Origin: CAG-217 sp963605415 | GTDB lineage: Bacteria; Bacillota; Clostridia; Oscillospirales; Acutalibacteraceae | Length of the DNA stretch: 64,000 nt | Assembly (NCBI GenBank): GCA_963605415.1 | Contig: CAVCUL010000005.1 | Location: 62,001-126,000 of the forward strand | Direction of reading: 5' to 3' | Shown here: in pieces, positions 49,741-57,647 of the stretch | Layout of the letters: each line of letters starts with the position of its first letter | How positions within the stretch are numbered: the stretch's first letter is position 1 | The notes under the pieces: generated by a model | The model's input: only the letters and a program-made list of their open reading frames with translations | The model's database searches: none | Told to the model about the DNA's origin: nothing | Made by a program: the position numbers and the translations under genes

Positions 49741-50340
49741 ATGGCAAAGAATTCAGAGCCCATCGCAAAGCGCTGCAAAGCACTCGGCATTTCTCCGGCT
49801 GTTATGGGCTATACAAATAAGGATACATTCAGAAATTCTTATACCAAGAATCGCCGCAAGAAGAGCGAGTATGCTATGCAGCTGCAGGAAAAGCAGAAAG
49901 TGAAGTTCATCTACGGCATTCTGGAGAAGCAGTTCCATTCTTACTATGAGAAGGCAGCGAAGGCTCCCGGCCAGACCGGCGCTGTGCTGCTGACCATGGT
50001 GGAGACCCGTCTGGACAATGTGGCTTTCCGCACCGGTTTCTGCAAGACCCGCCGTGAGGCCCGCCAGGCCGTTTCTCACGGTCACTTCACCGTGAACGGC
50101 AAAAAGGTCAACATTCCCTCCTACCTTGTGAAGGCCGGCGATGTGATCGCTGTGGTGGATAAGAGCAAGGAGAACGGCAGATTTAAGCTCGTAAAGGAAG
50201 AGGGCGTTTATGGCAACGCTCCCAAGTGGTTGGAGGTTGACGCAGAGAAGCTGACCGCTAAGGTCGTGGCTCTGCCCACCCGTGAAGACATTGATTATCC
50301 TGTTGAAGAGCACTTGATCGTTGAGTTCTATTCTAGATAA
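49741..50340 (+). CDS. rpsD: 30S ribosomal protein S4
   Basis: 199 residues. The S4 RNA-binding domain is clear (ETRLDNVAFRTGFCKTRREARQAVSHGHFTVNGKKVNIPSY), as is the C-terminal PTREDIDYPVEEHLIVEFYSR. The N-terminal domain, starting MAKNSEPIAKRCKALGISPA, lacks the four-cysteine zinc site of some S4 copies. GGAGGTG upstream. Confidence 0.97.
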   Translation: MAKNSEPIAKRCKALGISPAVMGYTNKDTFRNSYTKNRRKKSEYAMQLQEKQKVKFIYGILEKQFHSYYEKAAKAPGQTGAVLLTMVETRLDNVAFRTGFCKTRREARQAVSHGHFTVNGKKVNIPSYLVKAGDVIAVVDKSKENGRFKLVKEEGVYGNAPKWLEVDAEKLTAKVVALPTREDIDYPVEEHLIVEFYSR

Positions 50341-50392
50341 TAGTTGATCATTCTGTTATTTAGCTGTAAAAATCAAAATAGGAGGCTTTTAA

Positions 50393-51349
50393 ATGATTGA
50401 AATTGATAAGCCGAAAATCGAGATTGTAGATTTATCTACTCAGGGAAGCAGAAGCGTAGGTAAGTTTGTGGTGGAGCCTCTGGAAAGAGGTTTCGGCGCA
50501 ACCCTGGGCAACGGTATGCGGAGAGTGCTGCTCTCCTCCCTGCCCGGCTATGCTATCACTTCCGTGAAGATTGATGGTGTGCTGCACGAGTTTTCTACCA
50601 TTCCGCATGTGAAGGAAGATGTGACGGAGATCGTTCTGAATCTGAAGAATGTGATCCTGAAGATCCACGATGAGCAGCCGAAAATGCTGCACATTGAGGC
50701 CAGCGGCGAGGGCGAGATTACTGCGGGTGATATTATTCATGACGCAGATGTAGAGATTCTGAATCCCGAGTTGCACATTGCTTATCTGGACGCCGGTGCC
50801 AGCGTAACGATGGAACTGACGGCAGACAGCGGACGCGGCTATGTGCCCTGTGACCGCAACAAGCAGCTGATGGATCTGCCCATCGGCACCATTGCAATCG
50901 ACTCTATCTACACCCCGGTGCTCAAGGTGAATTATACCGTAGAGAACACCCGTGTAGGTCAGCAGACAGACCTTGATAAACTGATTCTTGATGTTGAGAC
51001 GGACGGCACCATTCCGGCTGACGAGGCCGCTTCCCTGGCTGCTAAGATTCTCAACGACCACCTGATGCTGTTTGTGGATCTCTCTGAGGAGATCGGCAAC
51101 CAGGATATTATGGTGGAGAAGGACGACGACGGCAAGGAGAAGGTTCTGGAGATGACCATTGAGGAACTGGATCTGTCCGTGCGCTCTTTCAACTGTCTCA
51201 AGCGAGCAGGCATTAACACAGTAGAGGATTTGATCAGCAAATCCGAAGAAGATATGATGAAGGTTAGAAACCTGGGCCGCAAGTCCCTGGACGAGGTGGT
51301 TGCCAAGCTGCAATCCCTGGGCTTCAGCCTGAGTCACGATGAGGATTAA
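50393..51349 (+). CDS. rpoA: RNA polymerase alpha subunit
   Basis: 318 residues. N-terminal dimerisation domain with FVVEPLERGFGATLGNGMRRVLLSSLPGYA, linker, and C-terminal domain (about 255-315, SVRSFNCLKRAGINTVEDL ... MKVRNLGRKSLDEV) that binds UP elements and activators. AGGAGG precedes the ATG. Length is normal. Confidence 0.98.
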   Translation: MIEIDKPKIEIVDLSTQGSRSVGKFVVEPLERGFGATLGNGMRRVLLSSLPGYAITSVKIDGVLHEFSTIPHVKEDVTEIVLNLKNVILKIHDEQPKMLHIEASGEGEITAGDIIHDADVEILNPELHIAYLDAGASVTMELTADSGRGYVPCDRNKQLMDLPIGTIAIDSIYTPVLKVNYTVENTRVGQQTDLDKLILDVETDGTIPADEAASLAAKILNDHLMLFVDLSEEIGNQDIMVEKDDDGKEKVLEMTIEELDLSVRSFNCLKRAGINTVEDLISKSEEDMMKVRNLGRKSLDEVVAKLQSLGFSLSHDED

Positions 51350-51363
51350 AGGAGGGAATTTCA

Positions 51364-51705
51364 ATGCCAGGTTCCAGAAAATTGGGCAGACCTACTGACC
51401 ACAGAAAAGCAATGCTCAGAGGTATGGTTACTTTTCTTTTAGAAAACGGCAAGATTGAAACTACCGTTACCAGAGCGAAAGAGGTTCGCGCTATGGCCGA
51501 GAAGATGATCACCCTCGGCAAGAAGAACACTTTGGCTTCCAAAAGACAGGTGCTTTCCTATGTTACCAAGGAAGATGTTGTAAAGAAGTTGTTTGATGAG
51601 ATCGCTCCCAAGTACGAGGACAGAAACGGCGGTTACACCCGCATTGTTAAGACTGGCCCCCGTCGCGGCGACGCAGCTGAGATGTGCATCATCGAGCTTG
51701 TATAA
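51364..51705 (+). CDS. rplQ: 50S ribosomal protein L17
   Basis: 113 residues. Starts MPGSRKLGRPTDHRKAMLRGMV and ends with GYTRIVKTGPRRGDAAEMCIIELV, typical for L17. Last gene of the supercluster, followed by a strong terminator. Confidence 0.98.
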   Translation: MPGSRKLGRPTDHRKAMLRGMVTFLLENGKIETTVTRAKEVRAMAEKMITLGKKNTLASKRQVLSYVTKEDVVKKLFDEIAPKYEDRNGGYTRIVKTGPRRGDAAEMCIIELV

Positions 51706-51729
51706 GCGCAGGTCATTATGACGGTTATA

Positions 51730-51761
51730 GGCGTATGTACCCCGGTACATACGCCTTTTTT
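51730..51761 (+). terminator. Terminator of the ribosomal supercluster
   Basis: Arms GGCGTATGTACC (51730-51741) and GGTACATACGCC (51744-51755), a perfect match, followed by six Ts. Confidence 0.92.
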
Positions 51762-51791
51762 CATAGCCGCGGCTTTTTTGCAAAAAATTGC

Positions 51792-51841
51792 CAAACTGTG
51801 CAGACAGTTTGCCACCGGCAGCCGTCTTATAGAGTGTACAC
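51792..51841 (+). promoter_or_regulatory. Two short palindromes before the 51882 gene
   Basis: CAAACTGT (51792-51799) with ACAGTTTG (51804-51811), perfect with a 4-base gap, and GTGTACAC (51834-51841). They lie in the only intergenic space of the operon and may be operator sites. No clean -35/-10 pair was found. Confidence 0.3.
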
Positions 51842-51881
51842 ACAATGTGCAACGCTTTGATCAGCAGAAAGGAAATGTACG

Positions 51882-52565
51882 ATGTTCGGTAAAAAGAAAA
51901 TTGAGGCCGTGGCCGTATTAGACCTGCGCAACTACACGCCCCAGGCGCTGCGCAAGATCAGCTCCATTCAGGCGGTGAGCACCATCTTGCTGCCGGAGGA
52001 TCCCTCGTCGGAATTCGCAGAGGCCTATGCGGATATAAGCAAGGAGGCCGTTGCCCAGGAGGTGTTTGCACCGATGGACAAAGTGGCCCAGTATAATGGG
52101 ATGAATGTGCTGGGAGCTGCACTGCCGGAGGGCGCCATTTGCCTTTGCAACGGTATGACCATCTTTCGGCGGGCAGCCGGGGAGAAGCACGCCCGGGTCT
52201 TTCTGAATGGTATGGGCGTTGCGGAGCAGGGCACCGGCCTGGTGCTCGAGAACCTGAACGGCATGTTCCGGGAATTGGATCGGGATCTGGATCATTTGCA
52301 CCAGTTTTCCGCAGAACTGCGTGCCGGCGCGGATCTGTTGTCCCGGTTGGAGGACGGCGCGGTGATCGTGGTGGGCAGCAGCCTGTTTTTTGAGCCGGAT
52401 GTGACCCCGGAGATGATCACGGATAAGCACCTGCTGTTTATCGTCGGCGCGGTTGCCGTATGCCCCAAGCCGCTGCTGGGCACGGTGCAGGCCAACAGCG
52501 TGGTAGGCAATCAGGTCATGGACGAAGAAGCGTATGAAGCATTCCGAAAAAAGTACAAAGTATGA
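51882..52565 (+). CDS. Unknown protein preceding a sigma factor
   Basis: 227-residue soluble protein I do not recognise. It begins MFGKKKIEAVAVLDLRNYTP, has no signal or membrane segment, and contains several short beta-rich stretches ending in glycine (VLGAALPEGAICLCNG, EDGAVIVVGSSLFF, LLFIVGAVAVCPKPLLGTVQ). These could form a repetitive beta structure. AGAAAGGA lies before the ATG. Its 3' end overlaps the sigma factor gene by 32 nt in another frame, so the two are co-expressed. A role linked to the sigma factor is possible, but nothing shows that it is an anti-sigma factor. Confidence 0.65.
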   Translation: MFGKKKIEAVAVLDLRNYTPQALRKISSIQAVSTILLPEDPSSEFAEAYADISKEAVAQEVFAPMDKVAQYNGMNVLGAALPEGAICLCNGMTIFRRAAGEKHARVFLNGMGVAEQGTGLVLENLNGMFRELDRDLDHLHQFSAELRAGADLLSRLEDGAVIVVGSSLFFEPDVTPEMITDKHLLFIVGAVAVCPKPLLGTVQANSVVGNQVMDEEAYEAFRKKYKV

Positions 52566-53025
52566 GCACTTTAGCGCTGTCTATGCTGGATCTTATGCTG
52601 CGGTGCTGCGCTGGATCGGCGCTCGTGTGCCTGCTGATCTGGCCGAGGAGCTGACCCAGCAGACTTTTATGCAGTATTGGCAGTGGCTGCTGGGGGCGCC
52701 GGCTTTTCCCAAGTCGGATAAGAGCCTGCTGCTGTCCATTGCCCGCAGCGTGTGCGCCGATCACTACCGGGCCATAGCTGCCCGGGCGGTGTGCGTGGCA
52801 ATGCCGGAGGACTTTGACCTGCCGGATCGGGCGGACCCCATCACCATGGTGGAGTGGGCTCATGTGCTGGGTATGCTGGGGCGAGAGGATCAGATTTTGC
52901 TGGCCATGCGGCGCCAGGGCTACGGCAGTAAGGAGATCGGCCTGGCGCTGGGTATCTCCGGCTCTGCGGTGCGTACCCGGCTGCAAAAGGTGCGCAAGCT
53001 GCTGCGCAAGGTGCTGGCGGACTGA
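52534..53025 (+). CDS. Small sigma-70 family (ECF-like) sigma factor
   Basis: 163-residue sigma factor with region 2 (about 15-80: YAAVLRWIGARVPADLAEELTQQTFMQYW) and region 4 (about 108-160: LGREDQILLAMRRQGYGSKEIGLALGISGSAVRTRLQKVRKLL), no region 1 or 3, the ECF layout. The ATG at 52534 overlaps the preceding gene. It is followed by a secreted dockerin protein with its own housekeeping-type promoter, so the target of this sigma factor is not evident. Confidence 0.85.
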   Translation: MKHSEKSTKYEHFSAVYAGSYAAVLRWIGARVPADLAEELTQQTFMQYWQWLLGAPAFPKSDKSLLLSIARSVCADHYRAIAARAVCVAMPEDFDLPDRADPITMVEWAHVLGMLGREDQILLAMRRQGYGSKEIGLALGISGSAVRTRLQKVRKLLRKVLAD

Positions 53026-53028
53026 CGG

Positions 53029-53057
53029 TTGCACCGGCGGCGGGCTTATGGTATAAT
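53029..53057 (+). promoter_or_regulatory. Promoter of the LRR/dockerin protein
   Basis: TTGCAC (53029-53034), 17-bp spacer, consensus TATAAT (53052-53057), 29 bp before the ATG. It starts four bases after the sigma factor stop and looks sigma-A dependent. Confidence 0.75.
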
Positions 53058-53086
53058 GACAACAGAATAAGCGAGGTGGTATCCTG

Positions 53087-55162
53087 ATGAAGAAGTGCGG
53101 TATGATTTTTTGTATTCTGCTGGCAGTTGTGTTTGTTGGGGTGCCATCTTTTTTTGCTTTTGCCGGGGAGCAGGGGAGTTTAGGCGACAGTCAGGTGGCT
53201 TATACTTTTGAAGAGAGCACCGGCACCTTGACCCTCACCGGCACCGGCGTTACGCCGGATTACACCCCGGAGAGTCTGCCGCCCTTTGCCGCCTACCGTA
53301 CCCAAATCCGCACGGTGCAAGTGGAGGAGGGCATTACCCGGCTGGGGGATCATCTCTTTCGCCAGCTGACGGCTGTTACCGATGTGCAGCTGCCGGAGAG
53401 TTTGACTTCCATTGGCAGCAACACCTTTTTCCACGCCGCAGCCTTGCAGACGATATATATTCCCGCCGGAGTCTCGGGTATTGGCAGCTACGCCTTTGCC
53501 GCCTGCTCCGGGCTGGCGGATATTCAGTTTGACAATATGGCCGGCAGCCTGCAACTGGGCGCCTGTGCCTTTATTGACTGCAAGGCGCTGACCGCCGCCC
53601 AGTTCCCGGTGGGTACCAGCTTTGGTCAGTACGCGGTGGGGTATCAGGACGAGGACGGCCGCCCTATGACCGCCTTTACCCTGCGGGGGCTGACCGGCAC
53701 CACCGCCCAGTATTATGCAAACGCAGCGGCGCAGATCACCTTTGACCCGGCGCTGGAGCTGACCCAAGACGCAACCTTTGGCAATACATTCCAATCTTAC
53801 AGCGGCACGGACTGGTATCGCTACACCCCAACCGCCACCGGCACTTATCATTTTTACTCCATGGGCAGTGTGGACACGGTGGTGCGCCTGTGCGACAGCA
53901 GCAAGGTAGACCTGGGGCAGGGCAGCGACGACCGCTCCCTTTATGATCTGAACTTTGACCTGACCTGCGCTTTGCAGGCGGGGGAGACTTATTATTTCCA
54001 AGTGACCAATAACCACAGCCTGGGGGCGTACACGGCGTATCTGTACCCGGGCAAAGTGACCGGGTTTTCCGCCGCATTCCCGGCGGATCAGGTGCTGGTC
54101 ACCGGTGTGGACAGCACGGCGCGCACGGACAGCGATGGGCAGGCGTATGCTTATTTTGACCTGAACGCCTTTGCCGATCGGTTGCAGATCACCATTACTT
54201 ATGATACCGGCGACCGGGTGACCCTGCCGCTGACGGACAAGAACTATAATGGCTACACCTTTGCCTTGACGGACGATCAGGCCGCCAACCACTGGACAGA
54301 GGGCACATACACCGCCACCCTGACCTGGGGCGACCAAACGGCGGCTGTGCCGGTGCAGGTGCATACCCATATTTACACCGCACGGCGCACGGAGCCCACT
54401 TGCGTGGCAGACGGCCAAATTCTCTATACCTGCACTTGCGGCGACAGCTACGCAACCCCCATTGCCAAGCTGGGGCATACGGCTCCTGCCACCCACCGGG
54501 TGGACCCCACCTGCACCCTGCCGGGCTATACTTATACTTATTGCACCCGGTGCAGTGCCCATTTGTCCGATACTGTCAGCACCCCGGCGCTGGGACATAT
54601 TTATACGGCCACGGTGATCCCGCCCACTACAACGGCGGAGGGCTACACCCGCTACACCTGCCGGCGCTGCGGCAACAGCTATGATACGGACTTCCAACCG
54701 GCGCTCAGCTACACCATTACCGGGCGCGCGGTGGCGATGGAGGACCCGGACGACAGCCACCCCCACAATTATTTGCTGGTGGGCACTACGGTAGAACTGG
54801 ACGATCAGAGTGTGCAGACCGGCGAGGACGGCACTTTTTCCATTGCCGTGGCGCCCGGTACTTATACCCTGACTGTGGGCGCGGATTTTTACCTGTACCG
54901 CCGGGTGCAGGTAACGGTCTCAACACAGAGCGTGGACCTGGGCGATGTGCCGGTGATGGTCTATGATATAACCGGCGATGGCTATGTAAACGCCCGGGAT
55001 CTGGTGACCTTTCAGCAGTACGCGGCGGCCATTGACCGGGGCGAGGGTGAGTACGAGCGGCTGCTGGATTTTGACGGCGACGGGCAGATCACCCCGGCGG
55101 ATATGGACGGCGCAGCCGGGTTTATCGGTGCCGGTAAGCTGGACGAAAGCATTTACGATTAA
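53087..55162 (+). CDS. Secreted LRR protein with C-terminal dockerin
   Basis: 691-residue exported protein. Order: Sec signal peptide (1 to about 27); BspA-type leucine-rich repeats (about 35-185, with ITRLGDHLF, LTSIGSNTFF, VSGIGSYAF); a PPC-like beta domain (about 220-325); a beta domain (about 325-425); three treble-cysteine short repeats of the HTY...PTC...YTC-CG kind (about 425-540); a carboxypeptidase-regulatory-like beta domain (about 540-620); and a type I dockerin (625-691) with two calcium loops (DITGDGYVNARDL and DFDGDGQITPADM). It would be secreted and dock on a cohesin. No catalytic domain was recognised. Own promoter and terminator. Confidence 0.85.
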   Translation: MKKCGMIFCILLAVVFVGVPSFFAFAGEQGSLGDSQVAYTFEESTGTLTLTGTGVTPDYTPESLPPFAAYRTQIRTVQVEEGITRLGDHLFRQLTAVTDVQLPESLTSIGSNTFFHAAALQTIYIPAGVSGIGSYAFAACSGLADIQFDNMAGSLQLGACAFIDCKALTAAQFPVGTSFGQYAVGYQDEDGRPMTAFTLRGLTGTTAQYYANAAAQITFDPALELTQDATFGNTFQSYSGTDWYRYTPTATGTYHFYSMGSVDTVVRLCDSSKVDLGQGSDDRSLYDLNFDLTCALQAGETYYFQVTNNHSLGAYTAYLYPGKVTGFSAAFPADQVLVTGVDSTARTDSDGQAYAYFDLNAFADRLQITITYDTGDRVTLPLTDKNYNGYTFALTDDQAANHWTEGTYTATLTWGDQTAAVPVQVHTHIYTARRTEPTCVADGQILYTCTCGDSYATPIAKLGHTAPATHRVDPTCTLPGYTYTYCTRCSAHLSDTVSTPALGHIYTATVIPPTTTAEGYTRYTCRRCGNSYDTDFQPALSYTITGRAVAMEDPDDSHPHNYLLVGTTVELDDQSVQTGEDGTFSIAVAPGTYTLTVGADFYLYRRVQVTVSTQSVDLGDVPVMVYDITGDGYVNARDLVTFQQYAAAIDRGEGEYERLLDFDGDGQITPADMDGAAGFIGAGKLDESIYD

Positions 55163-55167
55163 CAGAG

Positions 55168-55200
55168 AAAACCAACCTGTGGGATCACGGGTTGGTTTTT
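55168..55200 (+). terminator. Terminator after the dockerin protein gene
   Basis: Arms AAAACCAACC (55168-55177) and GGTTGGTTTT (55190-55199), perfect 10-bp stem, followed by Ts. Confidence 0.85.
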
Positions 55201-55211
55201 GTACTTTTCTA

Positions 55212-55240
55212 TTGAAAAAGCGCAACATATAGCGTATAAT
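55212..55240 (+). promoter_or_regulatory. Promoter of the purine operon
   Basis: TTGAAA (55212-55217), 17-bp spacer, TATAAT (55235-55240), then about 80 nt of leader to purE. No purine riboswitch core or PurR box was recognised in that leader. Confidence 0.75.
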
Positions 55241-55320
55241 AGCCGTAATAAAAACGGAAAAACACTTGCCATACCCGGTGTTGCGCCCGGCGGTGCAGCC
55301 CGCAAACGGAGGACAGTTTT

Positions 55321-55818
55321 ATGAAAAAAGTTGCAGTCATTATGGGCTCGGACAGCGATCTGCCGGTGGTGGCACCGGCCATTAAGCAGCTGCGCGAGCT
55401 GAACATTGAGACCGAGGTGCATGTAATGAGCGCCCACCGTACCCCCAAGGAGGCCATGGCCTTTGCAGAGGGCGCCCGGGAAAACGGCTTTGGCGTGATC
55501 CTGGCGGCTGCCGGTATGGCGGCTCATCTGGGCGGCGTACTGGCCGCTTCCACCACGCTGCCGGTGATCGGTATTCCGTGCAGCGCCAAGGTGCTGGACG
55601 GTATGGACGCCATGCTGGCTACGGTGATGATGCCCCCGGGTATCCCGGTGGCCACCGTTGGGGTCAATGCAGCCAAGAATGCTGCGTTGCTGGCAGCGGA
55701 GATCCTGGCTGTGAGCAATGACGATTTGATGGACAAACTGGTGCAGATGCGGGCGGATATGGCCGCTGCCGTGCGCCAAAAAGATACAGACCTGCAAAAG
55801 AAACTGGAGGAGATCTGA
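55321..55818 (+). CDS. purE: N5-CAIR mutase PurE
   Basis: 165-residue class I PurE, purine synthesis step converting N5-carboxyaminoimidazole ribotide to CAIR. Motifs GSDSDLP, VMSAHRTP and AAAGMAAHLGGVLAA define the phosphate and CO2 sites. GGAGGAC precedes the ATG. No purK follows, so the supply of N5-CAIR must come from elsewhere. First gene of the operon, two bases before purM. Confidence 0.95.
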   Translation: MKKVAVIMGSDSDLPVVAPAIKQLRELNIETEVHVMSAHRTPKEAMAFAEGARENGFGVILAAAGMAAHLGGVLAASTTLPVIGIPCSAKVLDGMDAMLATVMMPPGIPVATVGVNAAKNAALLAAEILAVSNDDLMDKLVQMRADMAAAVRQKDTDLQKKLEEI

Positions 55819-55820
55819 GT

Positions 55821-56858
55821 ATGGAAAAGAGTTTTAGTGCAAGCTATGCGGCTGCCGGTGTGGATGTGACCGCCGGTTACGAGTCTGTGGAGCGGATCAA
55901 GGCCCATGTGAAGCACACCACCGTGCCCGGCGTGCTGGGCGGGATCGGCGGCTTTGGCGGTATGTTCCAGCTGCCGGTAAACGAGTATAAAGAGCCGGTG
56001 CTGGTCAGCGGCACAGACGGCGTAGGCACCAAGCTGAAGATCGCTTTTTTAATGGATAAGCACGACACCGTGGGTATCGACTGCGTGGCTATGTGCGTCA
56101 ACGATGTGGCCTGCTCCGGTGCCAAGCCCCTGTTCTTCCTGGACTATATCGCCTGCGGCAAGAACTTCCCGGAGAAGATCGAGCAGATCGTGGCCGGTGT
56201 GGCCGAGGGCTGCGTACAGGCCGGTTGCGCCCTGGTTGGCGGCGAGACCGCAGAGATGCCCGGCTTTTACCCGGAGGACGAGTACGACCTGGCCGGATTC
56301 TCCGTTGGCGTTGGCGAAAAGAGCAAGCTGGTCAGCGGCGAGGAGTTGCAGGCCGGGGACGCGCTGATCGGCGTGGCCTCCTCCGGCGTACATTCCAACG
56401 GTTTCTCTTTGGTGCGCAAAGTGTTTAATATTTCTTCCGACCGGCTGCATGTGCAGGTGCCGGAGCTGGGCAAGACCCTGGGAGAGGAGCTGCTGACCCC
56501 CACCCGCATTTATGTAAAGCCCCTGCTGGCTTTGATGGACAGCGTGCGGGTACACGCCATCAGCCACATTACCGGCGGCGGGTTCTATGAGAATGTGCCC
56601 CGTATGCTGCAAGACGGCTTTACCGCTGTTATTGAGAAAGACAAATGCTTTAAGAAGCCGATTTTTGACCTGATCGCCAAGGAGGGCAATATCCCGGAGC
56701 GGGATATGTATAATACCTTTAATATGGGCACCGGTCTGGTGATTGCCGTAGACGCCACCAAGGCGGACGAGGCGGTGCGGATTCTGCAACAGGCAGGAGA
56801 GCAGGCTGCGGTCATTGGCCAGATCAAGTCCGGCGAGAAAGGCGTGGAGCTGGTATGA
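55821..56858 (+). CDS. purM: AIR synthetase PurM
   Basis: 345 residues, phosphoribosylformylglycinamidine cyclo-ligase, making AIR from FGAM with ATP. The N-terminal SYAAAGVDVTAGYESVERIK, VSGTDGVGTKLKIA, and ALVGGETAEMPGFY motifs are typical of the PurM/PurL fold. Packed between purE and purN, with a 4-nt overlap with purN. Confidence 0.97.
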   Translation: MEKSFSASYAAAGVDVTAGYESVERIKAHVKHTTVPGVLGGIGGFGGMFQLPVNEYKEPVLVSGTDGVGTKLKIAFLMDKHDTVGIDCVAMCVNDVACSGAKPLFFLDYIACGKNFPEKIEQIVAGVAEGCVQAGCALVGGETAEMPGFYPEDEYDLAGFSVGVGEKSKLVSGEELQAGDALIGVASSGVHSNGFSLVRKVFNISSDRLHVQVPELGKTLGEELLTPTRIYVKPLLALMDSVRVHAISHITGGGFYENVPRMLQDGFTAVIEKDKCFKKPIFDLIAKEGNIPERDMYNTFNMGTGLVIAVDATKADEAVRILQQAGEQAAVIGQIKSGEKGVELV

Positions 56859-57481
56859 AGCGCATAGTGGTGTTAGTCTCCGGCGGGGGCACCAACCTGC
56901 AAGCCCTGCTGGACGCGCAAGATCGGGGAGAGATCCCCGGCGGACAGATCACCTGCGTGATCGCGTCCAAGCCCGGCGTGTATGCGCTGGAGCGGGCAGC
57001 GTCCCACGGTATTCCCGGCAAGGTGCTGGAGCGCAAGGCGTACCCGGATGTGCACGCTTACTCCGCTGCCATGCGGGATCTGCTGCTGGCGGAGCAGGCG
57101 GATCTGGTGGTGTATGCCGGGTTCCTGACCATTCTGGATCAGCAGGTAGTAGACGCTTTCCCCGGCAAGATGATGAACATTCACCCGGCGCTGATCCCGT
57201 CCTTTTGCGGCAAGGGCTACTATGGGCTCCATGTGCATGAGGCGGTGCTGCAAAGCGGGGTCAAACTCACCGGCGCTACGGTGCACTTTGTGACAGCCGA
57301 CTGCGACGCCGGTCCCATTATCGCCCAAAAGGCGGTGCCGGTGCAGGAGGGGGACACCCCGGAGATTTTGCAGCGGCGGGTGATGGAGCAGTGCGAATGG
57401 CAGCTGCTGCCCCGGGCAGTGGCGCTGTTTTGCCAGGATAAAATTCAGATTATGGGAAACAAGACGCGCATTTTAGATTGA
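56855..57481 (+). CDS. purN: GAR transformylase PurN
   Basis: 208 residues. Uses 10-formyl-THF to formylate GAR. VVLVSGGGTNLQALLDA (phosphate loop), NIHPALIPSF (catalytic Asn and His) and VTADCDAGPIIAQ (catalytic Asp) are present. The ATG overlaps the purM stop (ATGA). Followed by 166 bp of strongly structured sequence before purO. Confidence 0.96.
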   Translation: MKRIVVLVSGGGTNLQALLDAQDRGEIPGGQITCVIASKPGVYALERAASHGIPGKVLERKAYPDVHAYSAAMRDLLLAEQADLVVYAGFLTILDQQVVDAFPGKMMNIHPALIPSFCGKGYYGLHVHEAVLQSGVKLTGATVHFVTADCDAGPIIAQKAVPVQEGDTPEILQRRVMEQCEWQLLPRAVALFCQDKIQIMGNKTRILD

Positions 57482-57647
57482 GGTATAGTGTGAAAAATCA
57501 CACTATACAGATTGTATTGCCCTCAAAATTTGCCTTTGGCATAATTTTGAGATGGCTGTAATCACCATTAACACCTTGTCAGGCTACAGCAAGGCGTTAA
57601 TGATTTTTAATGAACGGTATGTAGCCTGAAAGGCTATGGTGATTATT
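57482..57647 (+). promoter_or_regulatory. Structured leader between purN and purO
   Basis: A dense set of perfect arms: GTATAGTGTGA with TCACACTATAC (57483-57508); CTCAAAATT with AATTTTGAG (57522-57551, with an inner GCC/GGC); CATTAACACCTTG with CAAGGCGTTAATG (57566-57602, one mismatch); TCAGGCTAC (57579-57587, the loop of the previous stem) with GTAGCCTGA (57621-57629), making a pseudoknot; and TAATCACCAT (57559-57568) with ATGGTGATTA (57636-57645), which covers the GGTGA before the purO ATG. No T-run follows any stem. It resembles no riboswitch class I know. A small mobile repeat is the alternative. Confidence 0.6.

Noticed and set aside
55241..55320. Purine riboswitch before purE
   Set aside because: Only about 80 nt of leader, without the conserved three-way junction or loop sequences of the purine class.
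57483..57508. 11-bp perfect hairpin after purN as a terminator
   Set aside because: No T-run follows it, and purO and purD of the same pathway lie downstream on the same strand. Treated as part of the structured leader instead.
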